NCBI GenBank assembly: GCA_047600605.1
Contig: JASGKK010000002.1
Coordinates: 62,001-126,000 of the forward strand
Direction of reading: 5' to 3'
Source: CAYMZZ01 sp047600605
GTDB taxonomy: Bacteria; Bacteroidota; Bacteroidia; Chitinophagales; Chitinophagaceae
Length of the DNA stretch: 64,000 nt
Position numbers and translations under genes: made by a program. The notes beneath the pieces were generated by a model. That model ran no database searches, had not been told where the DNA came from, and saw nothing but the letters and a program-made list of their open reading frames with translations. Positions 24,804 to 33,079 of this stretch are shown piece after piece; position 1 is the first letter of the stretch, and the number at the start of each line of letters is the position of its first letter.

Positions 24804-25544
24804 TCATTTCCGCTTTCCGATAAACACCTGTATTCCCACAGAAAGTGTAACCCCATGATTATTCATACGTGTGGTGATATCACTTTTAAGAGTCTCATCA
24901 ATAGTGCCGTCAATACCTGCATCGCGATAGGTGTCTGTTGTAAACTTTTGTTGTGTATGCGAAAATGTATAGCCTATGGCCAGATCAAGTCCTGCCTGAT
25001 CTCCCAGCAGGCGGGTTACACCCACCGATGCACCGGCATTGATAAATGAACTGTTGCCGGATTTCCCTTTATAAGTTTCGCGGTAAGTAGAAGTATAACT
25101 GAATCCTTCCGTGCGTGCACTGCCAAGCCCACCGTCAACCGCTACCTGTCCAAAAGGAATAAATCGCCCTGCCTGCCCGAAATAATTACGTACAAATGCA
25201 CCCAGGCCCCATTGCATGATGCGGTCTTCTTTTTTACGAAAAGTCACATTGTTGCTTGCATCAACATATTTGTCGTACCGGTAATTGCCACTCACGCGGC
25301 CGCCTATCACTGTACGATCGGTGATAAACCAGCCCATGGATGGGCTGAGATTAATACCTGCTGAATTGGTATTGGAGGTATAACCTGTAGTAGGAGAAGG
25401 AGCGCTGTATTCCGTTTTACCAGAATTAAAAAAGATACTCCCAACTGTTATGCCTGGCATGAGCTGCCCTTTTTTAAACTGTGCGTTGACAGCAGTGCCG
25501 GTAAGCAGTATTAAAGCCAAAATAAGAAGGGTAAATCTATGCAT
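24804..25544 (-). CDS. outer membrane beta-barrel protein (porin-like), function unknown
   Basis: 246 residues with a signal peptide (about 1-21, ending AVNAQF). The rest shows alternating hydrophobic and polar residues in strand-length blocks (GVTRLLGDQAGLDLAIGYTFSH, WGLGAFVRNYFGQAGRFIPFGQVAVDGG) and ends with VSIG-IQVFIGKRK, as in small eight-stranded outer membrane proteins of the OmpW or PorT-like type. It resembles the many single-gene outer membrane beta-barrel proteins of Bacteroidota whose role is not known. A -7 box (TACATTTG) lies 21 bases before the start. It is convergent with the DksA-like gene. Confidence 0.78.
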   Translation of the reverse strand: MHRFTLLILALILLTGTAVNAQFKKGQLMPGITVGSIFFNSGKTEYSAPSPTTGYTSNTNSAGINLSPSMGWFITDRTVIGGRVSGNYRYDKYVDASNNVTFRKKEDRIMQWGLGAFVRNYFGQAGRFIPFGQVAVDGGLGSARTEGFSYTSTYRETYKGKSGNSSFINAGASVGVTRLLGDQAGLDLAIGYTFSHTQQKFTTDTYRDAGIDGTIDETLKSDITTRMNNHGVTLSVGIQVFIGKRK

Positions 25545-25565
25545 GCTATAAAATTAAGTGACGGA

Positions 25566-25573
25566 CAAATGTA
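25566..25573 (-). promoter_or_regulatory. -7 promoter box (TACATTTG) of the porin-like gene
   Basis: Exact TAnnTTTG on the minus strand, ending 21 bases before the ATG at 25544. Confidence 0.6.
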
Positions 25574-25729
25574 ACAGATAGCTGCAGGTTTTTGCTTCCC
25601 CGGAAGGTGAAATTATTTTGGAGGAAGGCCTGAAAGCTGTATTTTCCGGTAACTTTAAGCACTTTTGGAAAAGTGAACTTTTCCGTTTACTTTTAAAAAA
25701 GAAACTATTTAACTGCCAAAACAAACGTT

Positions 25730-26386
25730 ATGAGAAAGTTCAACTCTCTTCCCCTCCTTCTACTGGCATTTACGTTTATAGCCGCCAGTTGTACAAAAGA
25801 AGGTCCTGAAGGTCCCGTAGGCGCAACCGGCGCGCAAGGCCCTCCCGGTACCACAGGCGCAACTGGTGCTCCTGGCGCTCCTGGTGCCGGACAAACAATT
25901 TATTCGGCATGGGCAACAACTGTTGCTGCTGATTGGGTTATAGGCTATGCTGCTCCGAATAATTATAACGTAGAATTGGTGGCCAACAGAACTGCCCCCG
26001 GTGTTACGCAAGCCATCCTTGATAACGGCATTGTGCTTTGTTATGCTAAAAATATAACCATTGGCGCTTCTACAGTGATGCCTAATGTGGTCCAGTTGCC
26101 ATGGATCGAGCAGTTCAACGACCAGAGTTATGGTTTTGTCCTTGATGTCGGCAAAGTAGTATTTACTTACGATATAGGTAATACTGCACCAGGCCCAAGA
26201 CCGGTGTCACAACTGACTCCCATCGCTTACCGTTATGTCATTATTGCCGGCAGCATATCTGGTGGTCGCGGTGTGAATGGTCAAACCACTTATGAAGGAC
26301 TGACTGCAGAAGAGTTGAAAGCGATGTCTTATGAAGAAGTAGCCAGCCGTTTCAACATTCCTGAAAACGGAACCAACATCCAGTAA
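25730..26386 (+). CDS. lipoprotein with short collagen-like Gly-X-Y repeat
   Basis: 218 residues. Lipobox AASC with C21. Directly after it comes a run of about ten Gly-X-Y triplets (GPEGPVGATGAQGPPG, then GATGAPGAPG), the collagen-like pattern. The remaining 165 residues form an unrecognised beta-rich domain (YSAWATTVAADWVIGY, VQLPWIEQFNDQSYGFVLDVGKVVF). Proteins of this build are common in Bacteroidota and usually unannotated. The triplet stretch is probably a stiff spacer between lipid anchor and domain. It has a strong terminator after it and stands alone. Confidence 0.78.
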   Translation: MRKFNSLPLLLLAFTFIAASCTKEGPEGPVGATGAQGPPGTTGATGAPGAPGAGQTIYSAWATTVAADWVIGYAAPNNYNVELVANRTAPGVTQAILDNGIVLCYAKNITIGASTVMPNVVQLPWIEQFNDQSYGFVLDVGKVVFTYDIGNTAPGPRPVSQLTPIAYRYVIIAGSISGGRGVNGQTTYEGLTAEELKAMSYEEVASRFNIPENGTNIQ

Positions 26387-26411
26387 GAGATATTATCTTA
26401 TCTGATATATT

Positions 26412-26440
26412 CCGGCCTGCATTGCAGGCCGGTTTTTTTT
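26412..26440 (+). terminator. intrinsic terminator after the collagen-like lipoprotein gene
   Basis: CCGGCCTGC and GCAGGCCGG form a perfect nine-pair stem with an ATT loop, followed by eight Ts. Confidence 0.9.
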
Positions 26441-26474
26441 ACGCATGTTTCCCTGATCACATAGTTATTTGATG

Positions 26475-26482
26475 TAGGTTTG
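26475..26482 (+). promoter_or_regulatory. -7 promoter box (TAGGTTTG), probably of the YcxB-like gene
   Basis: Exact TAnnTTTG match, 73 bases before the ATG at 26556, giving a longer leader than the other genes here. Confidence 0.45.
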
Positions 26483-26555
26483 CCGCAAACGGATGGCAGT
26501 AATCGGATTGATCACCGTTTTTTATCCATAATAAGCACGGGTAATACCAACCAGT

Positions 26556-27041
26556 ATGACAATACATTTTGAATATGAGAAAGGCCAGGTGATGCAGGCT
26601 TTGCGCTACCACTTTATCAGCAAGCCGGAGATCAGGATCATGATCATTCTTGTAAATGTATTTGCCCTTTTATCGATCGTATTGTATGCACTGGGTAAGA
26701 TTACGGCCTATGCCTTCCTGGTAGGGTCACTATTGTGGATCGTATTAATGATCAGCTTCTGGTTTATATTACCCTCTCTCGTATACCGGCGTGCTGAAAC
26801 CTTCCGGCATGCATTCAGTATGAATTTTGGGGACGAAAATTTTTCACTTATTCATGAAAATGGACGCCGGTCCTGGCCATGGACGGCATTAAGCTTTTTT
26901 ATGGAGAGCCCGCATTTCTTTCATCTGTATTACGATAGCCGTTCATTTCTGCTGGTACCCAAATCGGGATTTACAGACCTTGCATCCCTGCAGGAACTAC
27001 GTGCATTACTGAAATCAAAAGTAAAGAGAAGAGGGAAATAG
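26556..27041 (+). CDS. YcxB family-like membrane protein
   Basis: 161 residues. Two adjacent transmembrane helices are visible at about 28-46 (IMIILVNVFALLSIVLYAL) and 52-72 (AFLVGSLLWIVLMISFWFIL). A C-terminal cytoplasmic domain follows (MNFGDENFSLIHENGRRSWPWTALSFFMESPHFFHLYYDSRSFLLVPKSGF), which resembles the PH-like YcxB domain. The role is unknown. It converges with the acetyltransferase gene, leaving only seven bases between stop codons. Confidence 0.72.
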   Translation: MTIHFEYEKGQVMQALRYHFISKPEIRIMIILVNVFALLSIVLYALGKITAYAFLVGSLLWIVLMISFWFILPSLVYRRAETFRHAFSMNFGDENFSLIHENGRRSWPWTALSFFMESPHFFHLYYDSRSFLLVPKSGFTDLASLQELRALLKSKVKRRGK

Positions 27042-27048
27042 GTTTCTG

Positions 27049-27477
27049 TTAGAGTTGCTTTTCCATCAGGAAGTGAGGAATGGTGACTTCCATAAACTGG
27101 TCGCCCCTTACACGGTAACCGACCTTTTCATAAAAGCCTACTGCATTGGCCCGGGCATGCATGCAGATTATCCTGAATCCCCTGTCGCGGGCAATATTTT
27201 CAGCAAAGTTCATAAGAGCACGGCCAATACCCTTCCCCTGCAGGTCATTCAAAACAGCCATTTGCCGCAGGCGGGCAACACCGGACTTTTCTTCCACCAG
27301 CATACAGCACCCCAGCATACGCTCATCTTCAAAAGCGGCGATCAACAGGTTATCCCGTTCTGCATCCAGCTCGTCGGGTGTAAAACCAAGACCCAGCGGT
27401 TTACGCAGGATATCATCCCGTAGCTTAACCATCTGCCGGTATTCGACAGTGCCGTGATCAATGATTTTCAGTGCCAT
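27049..27477 (-). CDS. GNAT family N-acetyltransferase
   Basis: 142 residues, standard single-domain GNAT size. The acetyl-CoA binding loop is visible in VLNDLQGKGIGRALMNFAENIA (Q/R-x2-G-x-G/A), followed by CMHARANAVGFYEKVGYRVRGDQFMEVTIPHFLMEK, the usual last strand and helix with FYEKVGY. It resembles the ElaA/YitI-like branch. The acetyl acceptor is unknown. Cytoplasmic. It stands alone on the minus strand. Confidence 0.88.
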   Translation of the reverse strand: MALKIIDHGTVEYRQMVKLRDDILRKPLGLGFTPDELDAERDNLLIAAFEDERMLGCCMLVEEKSGVARLRQMAVLNDLQGKGIGRALMNFAENIARDRGFRIICMHARANAVGFYEKVGYRVRGDQFMEVTIPHFLMEKQL

Positions 27478-27783
27478 CTGATATTTGTGTATCGGTTGAA
27501 GGAGGTCAAATTACAAATAACTTGCTATACAGCCAACAGTTAGGGGAGGAGACTGTTGTATATATTCTATAAGCAGGAATTGCCGGAACGGGCAACAACA
27601 GGTCAGCAACGGGGTGATGAAAACGAACGCCAGTAAAACGGGCGATGAAAAATAACTGACTACGGGTATAATGGCTGACCAGACCTCAGGGGAGGTCCTT
27701 AAGCTCGTTATCGCTTCGTTTACAGTATTTTGAATCAAAATTGGAAAAAATGCGCTTTGCGCTGTTGGTTTACCCAAAAAGTA

Positions 27784-27791
27784 TATTTTTG
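27784..27791 (+). promoter_or_regulatory. -7 promoter box (TATTTTTG) of acpP
   Basis: Exact TAnnTTTG match ending 26 bases before the acpP ATG. The remainder of the 340-base gap 27478-27817 shows nothing else I can support. Confidence 0.6.
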
Positions 27792-27817
27792 CAGCCTATA
27801 AACTAAACTTATACGAC

Positions 27818-28054
27818 ATGTCAGACATTGCATCAAGAGTTAAAAAGATCATCGTTGACAAACTGGGTGTTGACGAAGCAGAAGTAACCAATGAGGCTTC
27901 CTTCACCAATGATCTGGGTGCCGATTCTTTGGACACGGTAGAACTGATCATGGAATTTGAAAAAGAATTCAACATCTCCATTCCCGATGAGCAAGCTGAG
28001 ACCATCACTACAGTAGGTCAGGCTGTTGCTTACCTGGAAGAGCATGCTAAATAA
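27818..28054 (+). CDS. acpP: acyl carrier protein
   Basis: 78 residues, acidic, standard length. The phosphopantetheine attachment site is S37 in GADSLDTVELIMEFEKEF, which fits the D-S-L signature exactly. It carries growing acyl chains as thioesters in type II fatty acid synthesis in the cytoplasm. The fabF gene follows after 173 bases and rnc after that, the widespread acpP-fabF-rnc order. A hairpin with a T-run lies between acpP and fabF, so excess acpP transcripts may end there, in keeping with the high demand for this protein. Confidence 0.98.
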   Translation: MSDIASRVKKIIVDKLGVDEAEVTNEASFTNDLGADSLDTVELIMEFEKEFNISIPDEQAETITTVGQAVAYLEEHAK

Positions 28055-28117
28055 TGCAATATCAATGTGTCCCGGACAATCCGGGGCGCATTTCCATGGA
28101 ATGGAAATATAGAACTC

Positions 28118-28158
28118 CGCCTTCAGCCTGTTACCTTGTACAGCGAAGGCGTTTTTTT
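28118..28158 (+). terminator. hairpin with T-run between acpP and fabF
   Basis: CGCCTTC pairs with GAAGGCG and an inner CTGT with ACAG, followed by seven Ts. It may end most acpP transcripts or attenuate read-through into fabF. Confidence 0.75.
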
Positions 28159-28227
28159 ACTTGCTGGTCTTGAGCACCGCTTGCTTCTGACCGGGTTGAC
28201 TATCGACTAATCTAAGACACAGGCTAT

Positions 28228-29481
28228 ATGGAACTGAAAAGGGTAGTAGTAACGGGCATGGGGGCACTTACCCCATTGGGCAATTCAATCGAGGAATACT
28301 GGAATGGATTGATCAATGGCGTATCAGGTGCTGACATGATCACCTTATTTGATGCCAGTAAGTTTCGTACCAAATTTGCTTGCGAGGTCAAAAACTTTGA
28401 TCCTGTTCAATACCTTGACAGGAAAGAAGCCCGCAAAATCGATCGCTTTACCCAGTTTGCACTGGTGGCCAGCGATCAGGCCATGGCCGATGCCGGTCTT
28501 AATAAGGAAAATATTAATCCCGATCGGGTAGGAGTGGTTTTTGGCAGCGGTATTGGTGGACTGATCACCTTTCAACAGGAAGTAACTGAGTTTGCCAAAG
28601 GAGACGGTACTCCCCGTTTCAATCCATTCTTTATTCCCAAAATGATTCTCGACATTGCAGCGGGTCAGGTCAGCATGCGTCATAATCTGCGTGGTCCCAA
28701 CTATGCAGTGGTCAGCGCCTGCGCCAGCAGTACCAATGCCATTATTGATGCACTTACCCTGCTGCGTCTGGGTAAAGCAGATATCATTGTAACCGGTGGC
28801 AGTGAGGCTGTGATCAGCGAAGCTGGTGTAGGCGGCTTTAATGCCATGAAGGCAATGAGCGAACGCAATGATGATCCCAAAACAGCCAGCCGTCCTTACG
28901 ATAAGGACCGTGATGGATTTGTAATGGGTGAAGCAGCCGGCGTACTTGTTTTGGAAGAACTGGAACATGCACTGGCCCGTGGAGCCAAAATCTATTGCGA
29001 AGTAGTAGGTGGTGGAGCCACTGCCGATGCTCATCATATCACCGCCCCCCATCCCGAAGGGCTGGGAGCCAAAAACGTTATGCTCTGCGCATTGCAGGAT
29101 GCCGGTATGCAGCCATCCGATATTGATTATATCAATACCCATGGTACATCTACCCCACTCGGCGATGTGGCAGAAGTAAAAGCCATTGTGGATGTATTTG
29201 GTGAGCACGCCTATAATCTCAACATCAGCGCAACCAAAAGTATGACGGGCCATTGCCTGGGTGCTGCCGGTGTGATCGAAGCAATCGCCTGTATCAAAGC
29301 AGTGATACATGACCTTGTACCTCCCACTATCAATCATTTTACCGACGATCCGGATCTTGATTCCCGGCTCAATTTTACTTTCAATAAAGCACAACAACGT
29401 ACAGTCAATGCTGCCCTTAGCAATACCTTCGGATTTGGCGGCCATAATGCCTGTGTGATTGTAAAAAAGTTTAAAGCCTGA
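28228..29481 (+). CDS. fabF: beta-ketoacyl-ACP synthase II
   Basis: 417 residues, full length. It condenses malonyl-ACP with acyl-ACP in fatty acid elongation. The Cys-His-His triad is seen at C165 (VVSACASST), H305 (NTHGTSTPLGD) and H342 (SMTGHCLGAAG), with K337 just before. The length and the phrase KSMTGHCLGAAG fit FabF rather than FabB. It lies between acpP and rnc on the same strand. No -7 box is evident, so read-through from acpP past the hairpin may supply it. Confidence 0.97.
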   Translation: MELKRVVVTGMGALTPLGNSIEEYWNGLINGVSGADMITLFDASKFRTKFACEVKNFDPVQYLDRKEARKIDRFTQFALVASDQAMADAGLNKENINPDRVGVVFGSGIGGLITFQQEVTEFAKGDGTPRFNPFFIPKMILDIAAGQVSMRHNLRGPNYAVVSACASSTNAIIDALTLLRLGKADIIVTGGSEAVISEAGVGGFNAMKAMSERNDDPKTASRPYDKDRDGFVMGEAAGVLVLEELEHALARGAKIYCEVVGGGATADAHHITAPHPEGLGAKNVMLCALQDAGMQPSDIDYINTHGTSTPLGDVAEVKAIVDVFGEHAYNLNISATKSMTGHCLGAAGVIEAIACIKAVIHDLVPPTINHFTDDPDLDSRLNFTFNKAQQRTVNAALSNTFGFGGHNACVIVKKFKA

Positions 29482-29617
29482 TAATCTTCCGCCTAAGCTG
29501 ATCATTTCCGTCGAAACAGACAGATAATCCGGCAAACAACCGTATACCGTTATTTAAAACGTTACCCTGTAAAACGATTTAAATGAATATTGGAATTTTT
29601 TTCGTAGCTTGATTATT

Positions 29618-30373
29618 GTGGATTTTCTAACTAACCTTTTCAAAAAGCACGAGGGCTCCAGCTTCCGTAATGAGCTCAAAAATATCCTGGGATTTCAACC
29701 CAAAAATATCTCGCTGTATCGGACTGCACTTACCCATCGCTCTGTAAGAGAAGGAGCAGATGAGAATAATGAGCGGCTCGAATATCTCGGCGATGCCGTG
29801 CTGAGCGCATTGATAGCAGACTATCTGTTCAAACGCTACCCCTATCGCGAAGAAGGCTTTCTGACCGAAATGCGCAGCAAAATGGTCAACCGGCAGCAAC
29901 TAAACGATATCGCTGTACGCATGGGGCTCAAAAAGATCACCCTTTACAATAAGATGGACAGCTCACTTAAAGTAAGCCAGATATTCGGAAATACACTGGA
30001 AGCACTTGTAGGAGCTATTTATCTCGATAGCGGCTACAAAAAAACATCAAAGTGGGTGCTTAAAAGTATCATCCAGCCCCATATGTTCATGGACGATCTG
30101 GAGATCCTTGAGATCAATCATAAGAACAAACTTTATGGCTGGGCCAATAAGAATGGTAAGGTGCTGGAGTTTGAAACACTCAATGAGAAACTCGAAAATG
30201 GCCGCCGCCTGTTTACCATTGCGGCAGTAATTGATGGCAAAACCATTGCCGAAGGCCGGGCATTCAACAAAAAAGACGCTTCGCAGATTGCCGCCCAGGC
30301 AGCTGTCGAAAAACTCGGTATCACCAATGCCGATACACAGGTTGTATTTGACAACAACAATTCGGATAAATAA
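29618..30373 (+). CDS. rnc: ribonuclease III
   Basis: 251 residues from a GTG at 29618; a TTG at 29609 is an alternative three codons earlier. The RNase III domain has the signature ERLEYLGDAVLSAL (E55, D59 as metal ligands) and the second site NTLEALVGAIYLDSG (E128). At the place of E. coli D114, normally Asp, this protein has N125. A double-stranded RNA binding domain follows at about 175-240 (NKNGKVLEFETLNEKLENGRRLFTIAAVIDGKTIAEGRAFNKKDASQIAAQAAVEKL). It processes rRNA precursors and cleaves double-stranded RNA. It is third in acpP-fabF-rnc and converges with the epimerase gene, one base away. Confidence 0.95.
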   Translation: MDFLTNLFKKHEGSSFRNELKNILGFQPKNISLYRTALTHRSVREGADENNERLEYLGDAVLSALIADYLFKRYPYREEGFLTEMRSKMVNRQQLNDIAVRMGLKKITLYNKMDSSLKVSQIFGNTLEALVGAIYLDSGYKKTSKWVLKSIIQPHMFMDDLEILEINHKNKLYGWANKNGKVLEFETLNEKLENGRRLFTIAAVIDGKTIAEGRAFNKKDASQIAAQAAVEKLGITNADTQVVFDNNNSDK

Positions 30374-30374
30374 T

Positions 30375-30794
30375 TTATTTCGGCAACTCAGCAGGTGGCC
30401 GCTCCATGCAGAGCTCAATCAGCACGCCATTGGTGTGGCGCGGGTGCAGAAAACAGACCCACTTATTATCTGCCCCTTCTTTTGGCGTCTCATTTATAAA
30501 AACCATACCTGACGCTTTCAGCCTCGCCACTTCCGCATATATATCTTTTACAGCAAAAGCGATATGATGAATGCCTTCTCCCTTTTTTTCTATAAAACGG
30601 GCAATGACACCTTCGGGATCGGTACTTTCCAGTAATTCAATTTTCGATTCGCCCGTTTTGAAAAAAGCGGTTTTTACATTTTCACCAGTCACCTCTTCCG
30701 TTTTATAACAGGAAGTATGCAGCAGTTGCTCAAACAATGGTATCGCGACGGACAGGTCTCTGACAGCAATGCCGATATGTTCAATTTTTTCCAT
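30375..30794 (-). CDS. mce: methylmalonyl-CoA epimerase
   Basis: 139 residues from the ATG at 30794 (MEKIEHIGIAVRDL); a longer frame to 30830 adds residues not found in the family. Glyoxalase/VOC fold with two half-domains. Probable metal ligands are H6 (HIGIAV), H76 or H77 (GIHHIAF) and E127 (GVLIELC). It converts (R)- to (S)-methylmalonyl-CoA, linking propionyl-CoA and succinyl-CoA metabolism. The C-terminal HPRHTNGVLIELC is typical of this enzyme and separates it from lactoylglutathione lyases. Partner genes (mutase) are not in the window. Confidence 0.92.
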   Translation of the reverse strand: MEKIEHIGIAVRDLSVAIPLFEQLLHTSCYKTEEVTGENVKTAFFKTGESKIELLESTDPEGVIARFIEKKGEGIHHIAFAVKDIYAEVARLKASGMVFINETPKEGADNKWVCFLHPRHTNGVLIELCMERPPAELPK

Positions 30795-30883
30795 AATAAT
30801 AATGCCAGCGCAGGTAAACGCCTTCAGCAAAATAGAACCTTTTGGGTAATTTAGCGTTCTGCTTTTTATATAATCACTGCAGT

Positions 30884-32068
30884 ATGCTGCAATTGCCGGT
30901 ATATCTTGATCATAATGCTACCACACCCTGCCACCCGCAGGTAGTAGAGCGTATGCTGCCTTTTTTTAGCCAGTGGTTTGGCAATGCGGCGAGTCATACA
31001 CATTCATTTGGCTGGCAGGCCCGCGAAGCGGTTGATATAGCGAGGGAGCAGGTGGCTGGCCTGCTGGGGGCGCATGAGCAGGAAATCATTTTTACGTCAG
31101 GAGCTACAGAGGCGGTTAATCTTGCCATCAAAGGCGTATACGAACGGTATGCAGGCAAGGGCAACCATATCATTACCTGTGTGACCGAACATCATGCCGT
31201 ACTGGATACCTGCGCCCATCTCGAAAAGAAAGGAGCCAGGGTCACTTACCTGCCGGTAGATACAAATGGTCTGGTAGATATACAGGCAATGGAGCAGGCG
31301 ATCGGCACAGATACGATCCTGATTTGTATCATGGCTGCCAATAACGAAATCGGCACGTTACAACCAATACGCGACATAGGAACCCTGGCCCGTTCCAAAG
31401 GAGTCTTATTTTTTACAGATGCCTCACAGGCTATTGGTAAAACACCCTTGCATGTAGAAGAGGATCATATCGACCTGCTGGCACTGAGTGCACATAAGTT
31501 TTATGGCCCCAAAGGCGTGGGAGCATTATATGTGCGGAGGCGTGGGCCCCGCGTTAGTCTCACACCGCAGATAGATGGGGGTGGTCATGAGCGTGGTATG
31601 AGAAGCGGTACACTCAATGTGCCCGGTATTGTTGGTCTCGGAGAAGCCTGTCGTCTGGTCGCGGCCAACCGCGAGGCAGATATAGCCCGCCTGCAGCCCT
31701 TACGCGATGAGCTGGAGCAGGCCCTGCTGGCCATGGAAGGTTGTGTGCTGAATGGTCACCCCGTGCAGCGGCTGCCACATATGACCAATATATCCTTTGC
31801 CGGAGTAGACGGCAATGCATTGCTTACCCGGCTCACCCGTCATATTGCCCTTTCTTCAGGATCGGCCTGTACCTCCGCCACCCCAGAACCATCTTATGTG
31901 CTGAAAGCAATCGGACGTTCCGACGAGCTGGCACACAGTGCTTTACGAATGGCCCTTGGCAATTCCACCACGTCCGGAGAAATTAAATATGCCATTGATC
32001 AGATTACCGAAGCCGTCAGGGCGTTAAGATCGGGGTCTCTGGCAGTCAATACAGGCAATGATGCCTGA
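30884..32068 (+). CDS. cysteine desulfurase (IscS/NifS-like)
   Basis: 394 residues from the ATG at 30884, which gives the canonical opening VYLDHNATTPCHP. PLP-dependent class V aminotransferase fold: H104 in TEHHAVLDTC stacks on the cofactor, LSAHKFYGPKGVGALYVRR holds the Schiff-base lysine K205, and C329 in LSSGSACTSATPEPSYVL is the sulfur-accepting cysteine on the mobile loop. It removes sulfur from cysteine for Fe-S cluster and other thio-cofactor synthesis. The group I (IscS/NifS) pattern SGSACTS is clear. An IscA-type gene follows after 63 bases on the same strand, suggesting the pair works in Fe-S assembly. It could equally be annotated NifS-like, so no symbol is given. Confidence 0.93.
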   Translation: MLQLPVYLDHNATTPCHPQVVERMLPFFSQWFGNAASHTHSFGWQAREAVDIAREQVAGLLGAHEQEIIFTSGATEAVNLAIKGVYERYAGKGNHIITCVTEHHAVLDTCAHLEKKGARVTYLPVDTNGLVDIQAMEQAIGTDTILICIMAANNEIGTLQPIRDIGTLARSKGVLFFTDASQAIGKTPLHVEEDHIDLLALSAHKFYGPKGVGALYVRRRGPRVSLTPQIDGGGHERGMRSGTLNVPGIVGLGEACRLVAANREADIARLQPLRDELEQALLAMEGCVLNGHPVQRLPHMTNISFAGVDGNALLTRLTRHIALSSGSACTSATPEPSYVLKAIGRSDELAHSALRMALGNSTTSGEIKYAIDQITEAVRALRSGSLAVNTGNDA

Positions 32069-32085
32069 GGATACTGAAAAGAAAT

Positions 32086-32093
32086 TAATTTTG
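32086..32093 (+). promoter_or_regulatory. -7 promoter box (TAATTTTG) before the IscA-like gene
   Basis: Exact TAnnTTTG match ending 38 bases before the ATG at 32132; it could give the IscA-like gene its own transcript. Confidence 0.5.
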
Positions 32094-32131
32094 TAAACAT
32101 TCCGGCCCTGCCGGCGTTAATACAGATACGT

Positions 32132-32488
32132 ATGATGGATTTTACAGTCGATAACGGTATATATGTGAGCGAAAAGGCCAAAGAAAAAGTCTACGAACTC
32201 ATGAAAGAACAGGGTTATGGTGATGATCCGGCCTATTTTCTGCGCGTGAGTGTGGTAGGTGGCGGCTGCTCCGGTCTCAGTTATAAAATGGATTTTGATA
32301 AGGAGCAAAAGCCCTCCGACCAGGTATTTGAGCACAATGGCCTGAAAGTAGTGACCGATCTCAAGAGCCTGCTCTATCTCGTCAATACCACGCTGGAATA
32401 CTCAGATGGTCTCAATGGCAAAGGCTTTTATTTTAATAATCCCAATGCCAGCCGTACCTGCGGTTGCGGCGAAAGCTTTGCTGTGTAA
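32132..32488 (+). CDS. iron-sulfur cluster assembly accessory protein (IscA/HesB type)
   Basis: 118 residues. The three conserved cysteines are present: C46 in GGGCSGLSYKMDFD, and C110 and C112 in RTCGCGESF near the C-terminus. A-type carriers hold iron or a [2Fe-2S]/[4Fe-4S] cluster and pass it to target proteins in the cytoplasm. It follows a cysteine desulfurase gene. Start: two consecutive ATGs at 32132 and 32135 are equally possible. Whether it is IscA, SufA or ErpA in function cannot be decided from sequence alone. Confidence 0.94.
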   Translation: MMDFTVDNGIYVSEKAKEKVYELMKEQGYGDDPAYFLRVSVVGGGCSGLSYKMDFDKEQKPSDQVFEHNGLKVVTDLKSLLYLVNTTLEYSDGLNGKGFYFNNPNASRTCGCGESFAV

Positions 32489-32516
32489 GTACAATTACAA
32501 ACTGAATAAAAATAAA

Positions 32517-32541
32517 GAACCCCTGCATAACGCGGGGGTTC
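32517..32541. terminator. bidirectional terminator between convergent genes
   Basis: GAACCCCTGC-ATAAC-GCGGGGGTTC forms a GC-rich stem with one mismatch. An A-rich run on its left gives a T-rich tail on the minus strand; the plus-strand tail is less T-rich. Confidence 0.7.
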
Positions 32542-32556
32542 GTTGTTTATATATGG

Positions 32557-32949
32557 CTATACTTCTTTCGGAAGAGCTGGAGGGGGAGGAGGGGGCTGCT
32601 TTACCTTCGGCGGCCTGGGCGGCGGCGGGGGAGGAATGGCAGGTGCTTCTCCATATTTATCATTGAACGCTTTTTTCTCTGCTGTCTTTGACAGATCATA
32701 CCTTTCCTGGGTATTATCTTTTTTGATTACAACAGCAACGGTTTTCTGCCAGCGCAGCGCACTCACGGATGGATTACGGGTAAAAAACGGGTCATTCTCT
32801 TTTACGATCACCGGCGGGGTAAATTTTGTTACTTCTACCTTGGGGGGTGCGGGCGGCGGAGGCGGGGGAGGAGGACTTACTTCTTTCTGCGCATGAACAG
32901 CCAGCGAGGCAGTCAGCAACAGGCTTAGTATGCCAAAGGTCTTTTTCAT
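32557..32949 (-). CDS. small secreted proline-rich protein
   Basis: 130 residues from the ATG at 32949 (MKKTFGILSLLL), which starts a clear signal peptide ending AVHAQK. Two blocks of consecutive prolines flank a charged central part (TKFTPPVIVKENDPFFTRNPSVSALRWQKTVAVVIKKDNTQERYDLS). The proline blocks (PPPPPPPPAPP and PPPPPPRPP) may span the periplasm or bind partners, as the proline-rich part of TonB does, but no TonB domain is present. Function unknown. It converges with the IscA-like gene. Confidence 0.7.
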   Translation of the reverse strand: MKKTFGILSLLLTASLAVHAQKEVSPPPPPPPPAPPKVEVTKFTPPVIVKENDPFFTRNPSVSALRWQKTVAVVIKKDNTQERYDLSKTAEKKAFNDKYGEAPAIPPPPPPRPPKVKQPPPPPPALPKEV

Positions 32950-33079
32950 AAAGCATTTTAGCTTATAGACACCGGGTGCGACTGATTCCATAAGTTTCTG
33001 TAAAAAAAATCTGTTACAAGCGTCTTAATCGGCCTGCTTTCTTAAGTATGAACGCATTAGTGTATATTAGCACCCGTTT

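Noticed and set aside
25800..25890. Short tandem repeats in the collagen-like gene taken as a CRISPR or satellite array
   Set aside because: The periodicity is nine bases in frame with Gly-X-Y codons, so it is coding repetition.
27511..27777. 88-codon minus-strand frame upstream of acpP
   Set aside because: It covers the acpP promoter region and its translation shows no family or signal.
28345..29535. 396-codon open frame on the minus strand opposite fabF
   Set aside because: Antisense shadow of fabF with no domain signature and an implausible composition.
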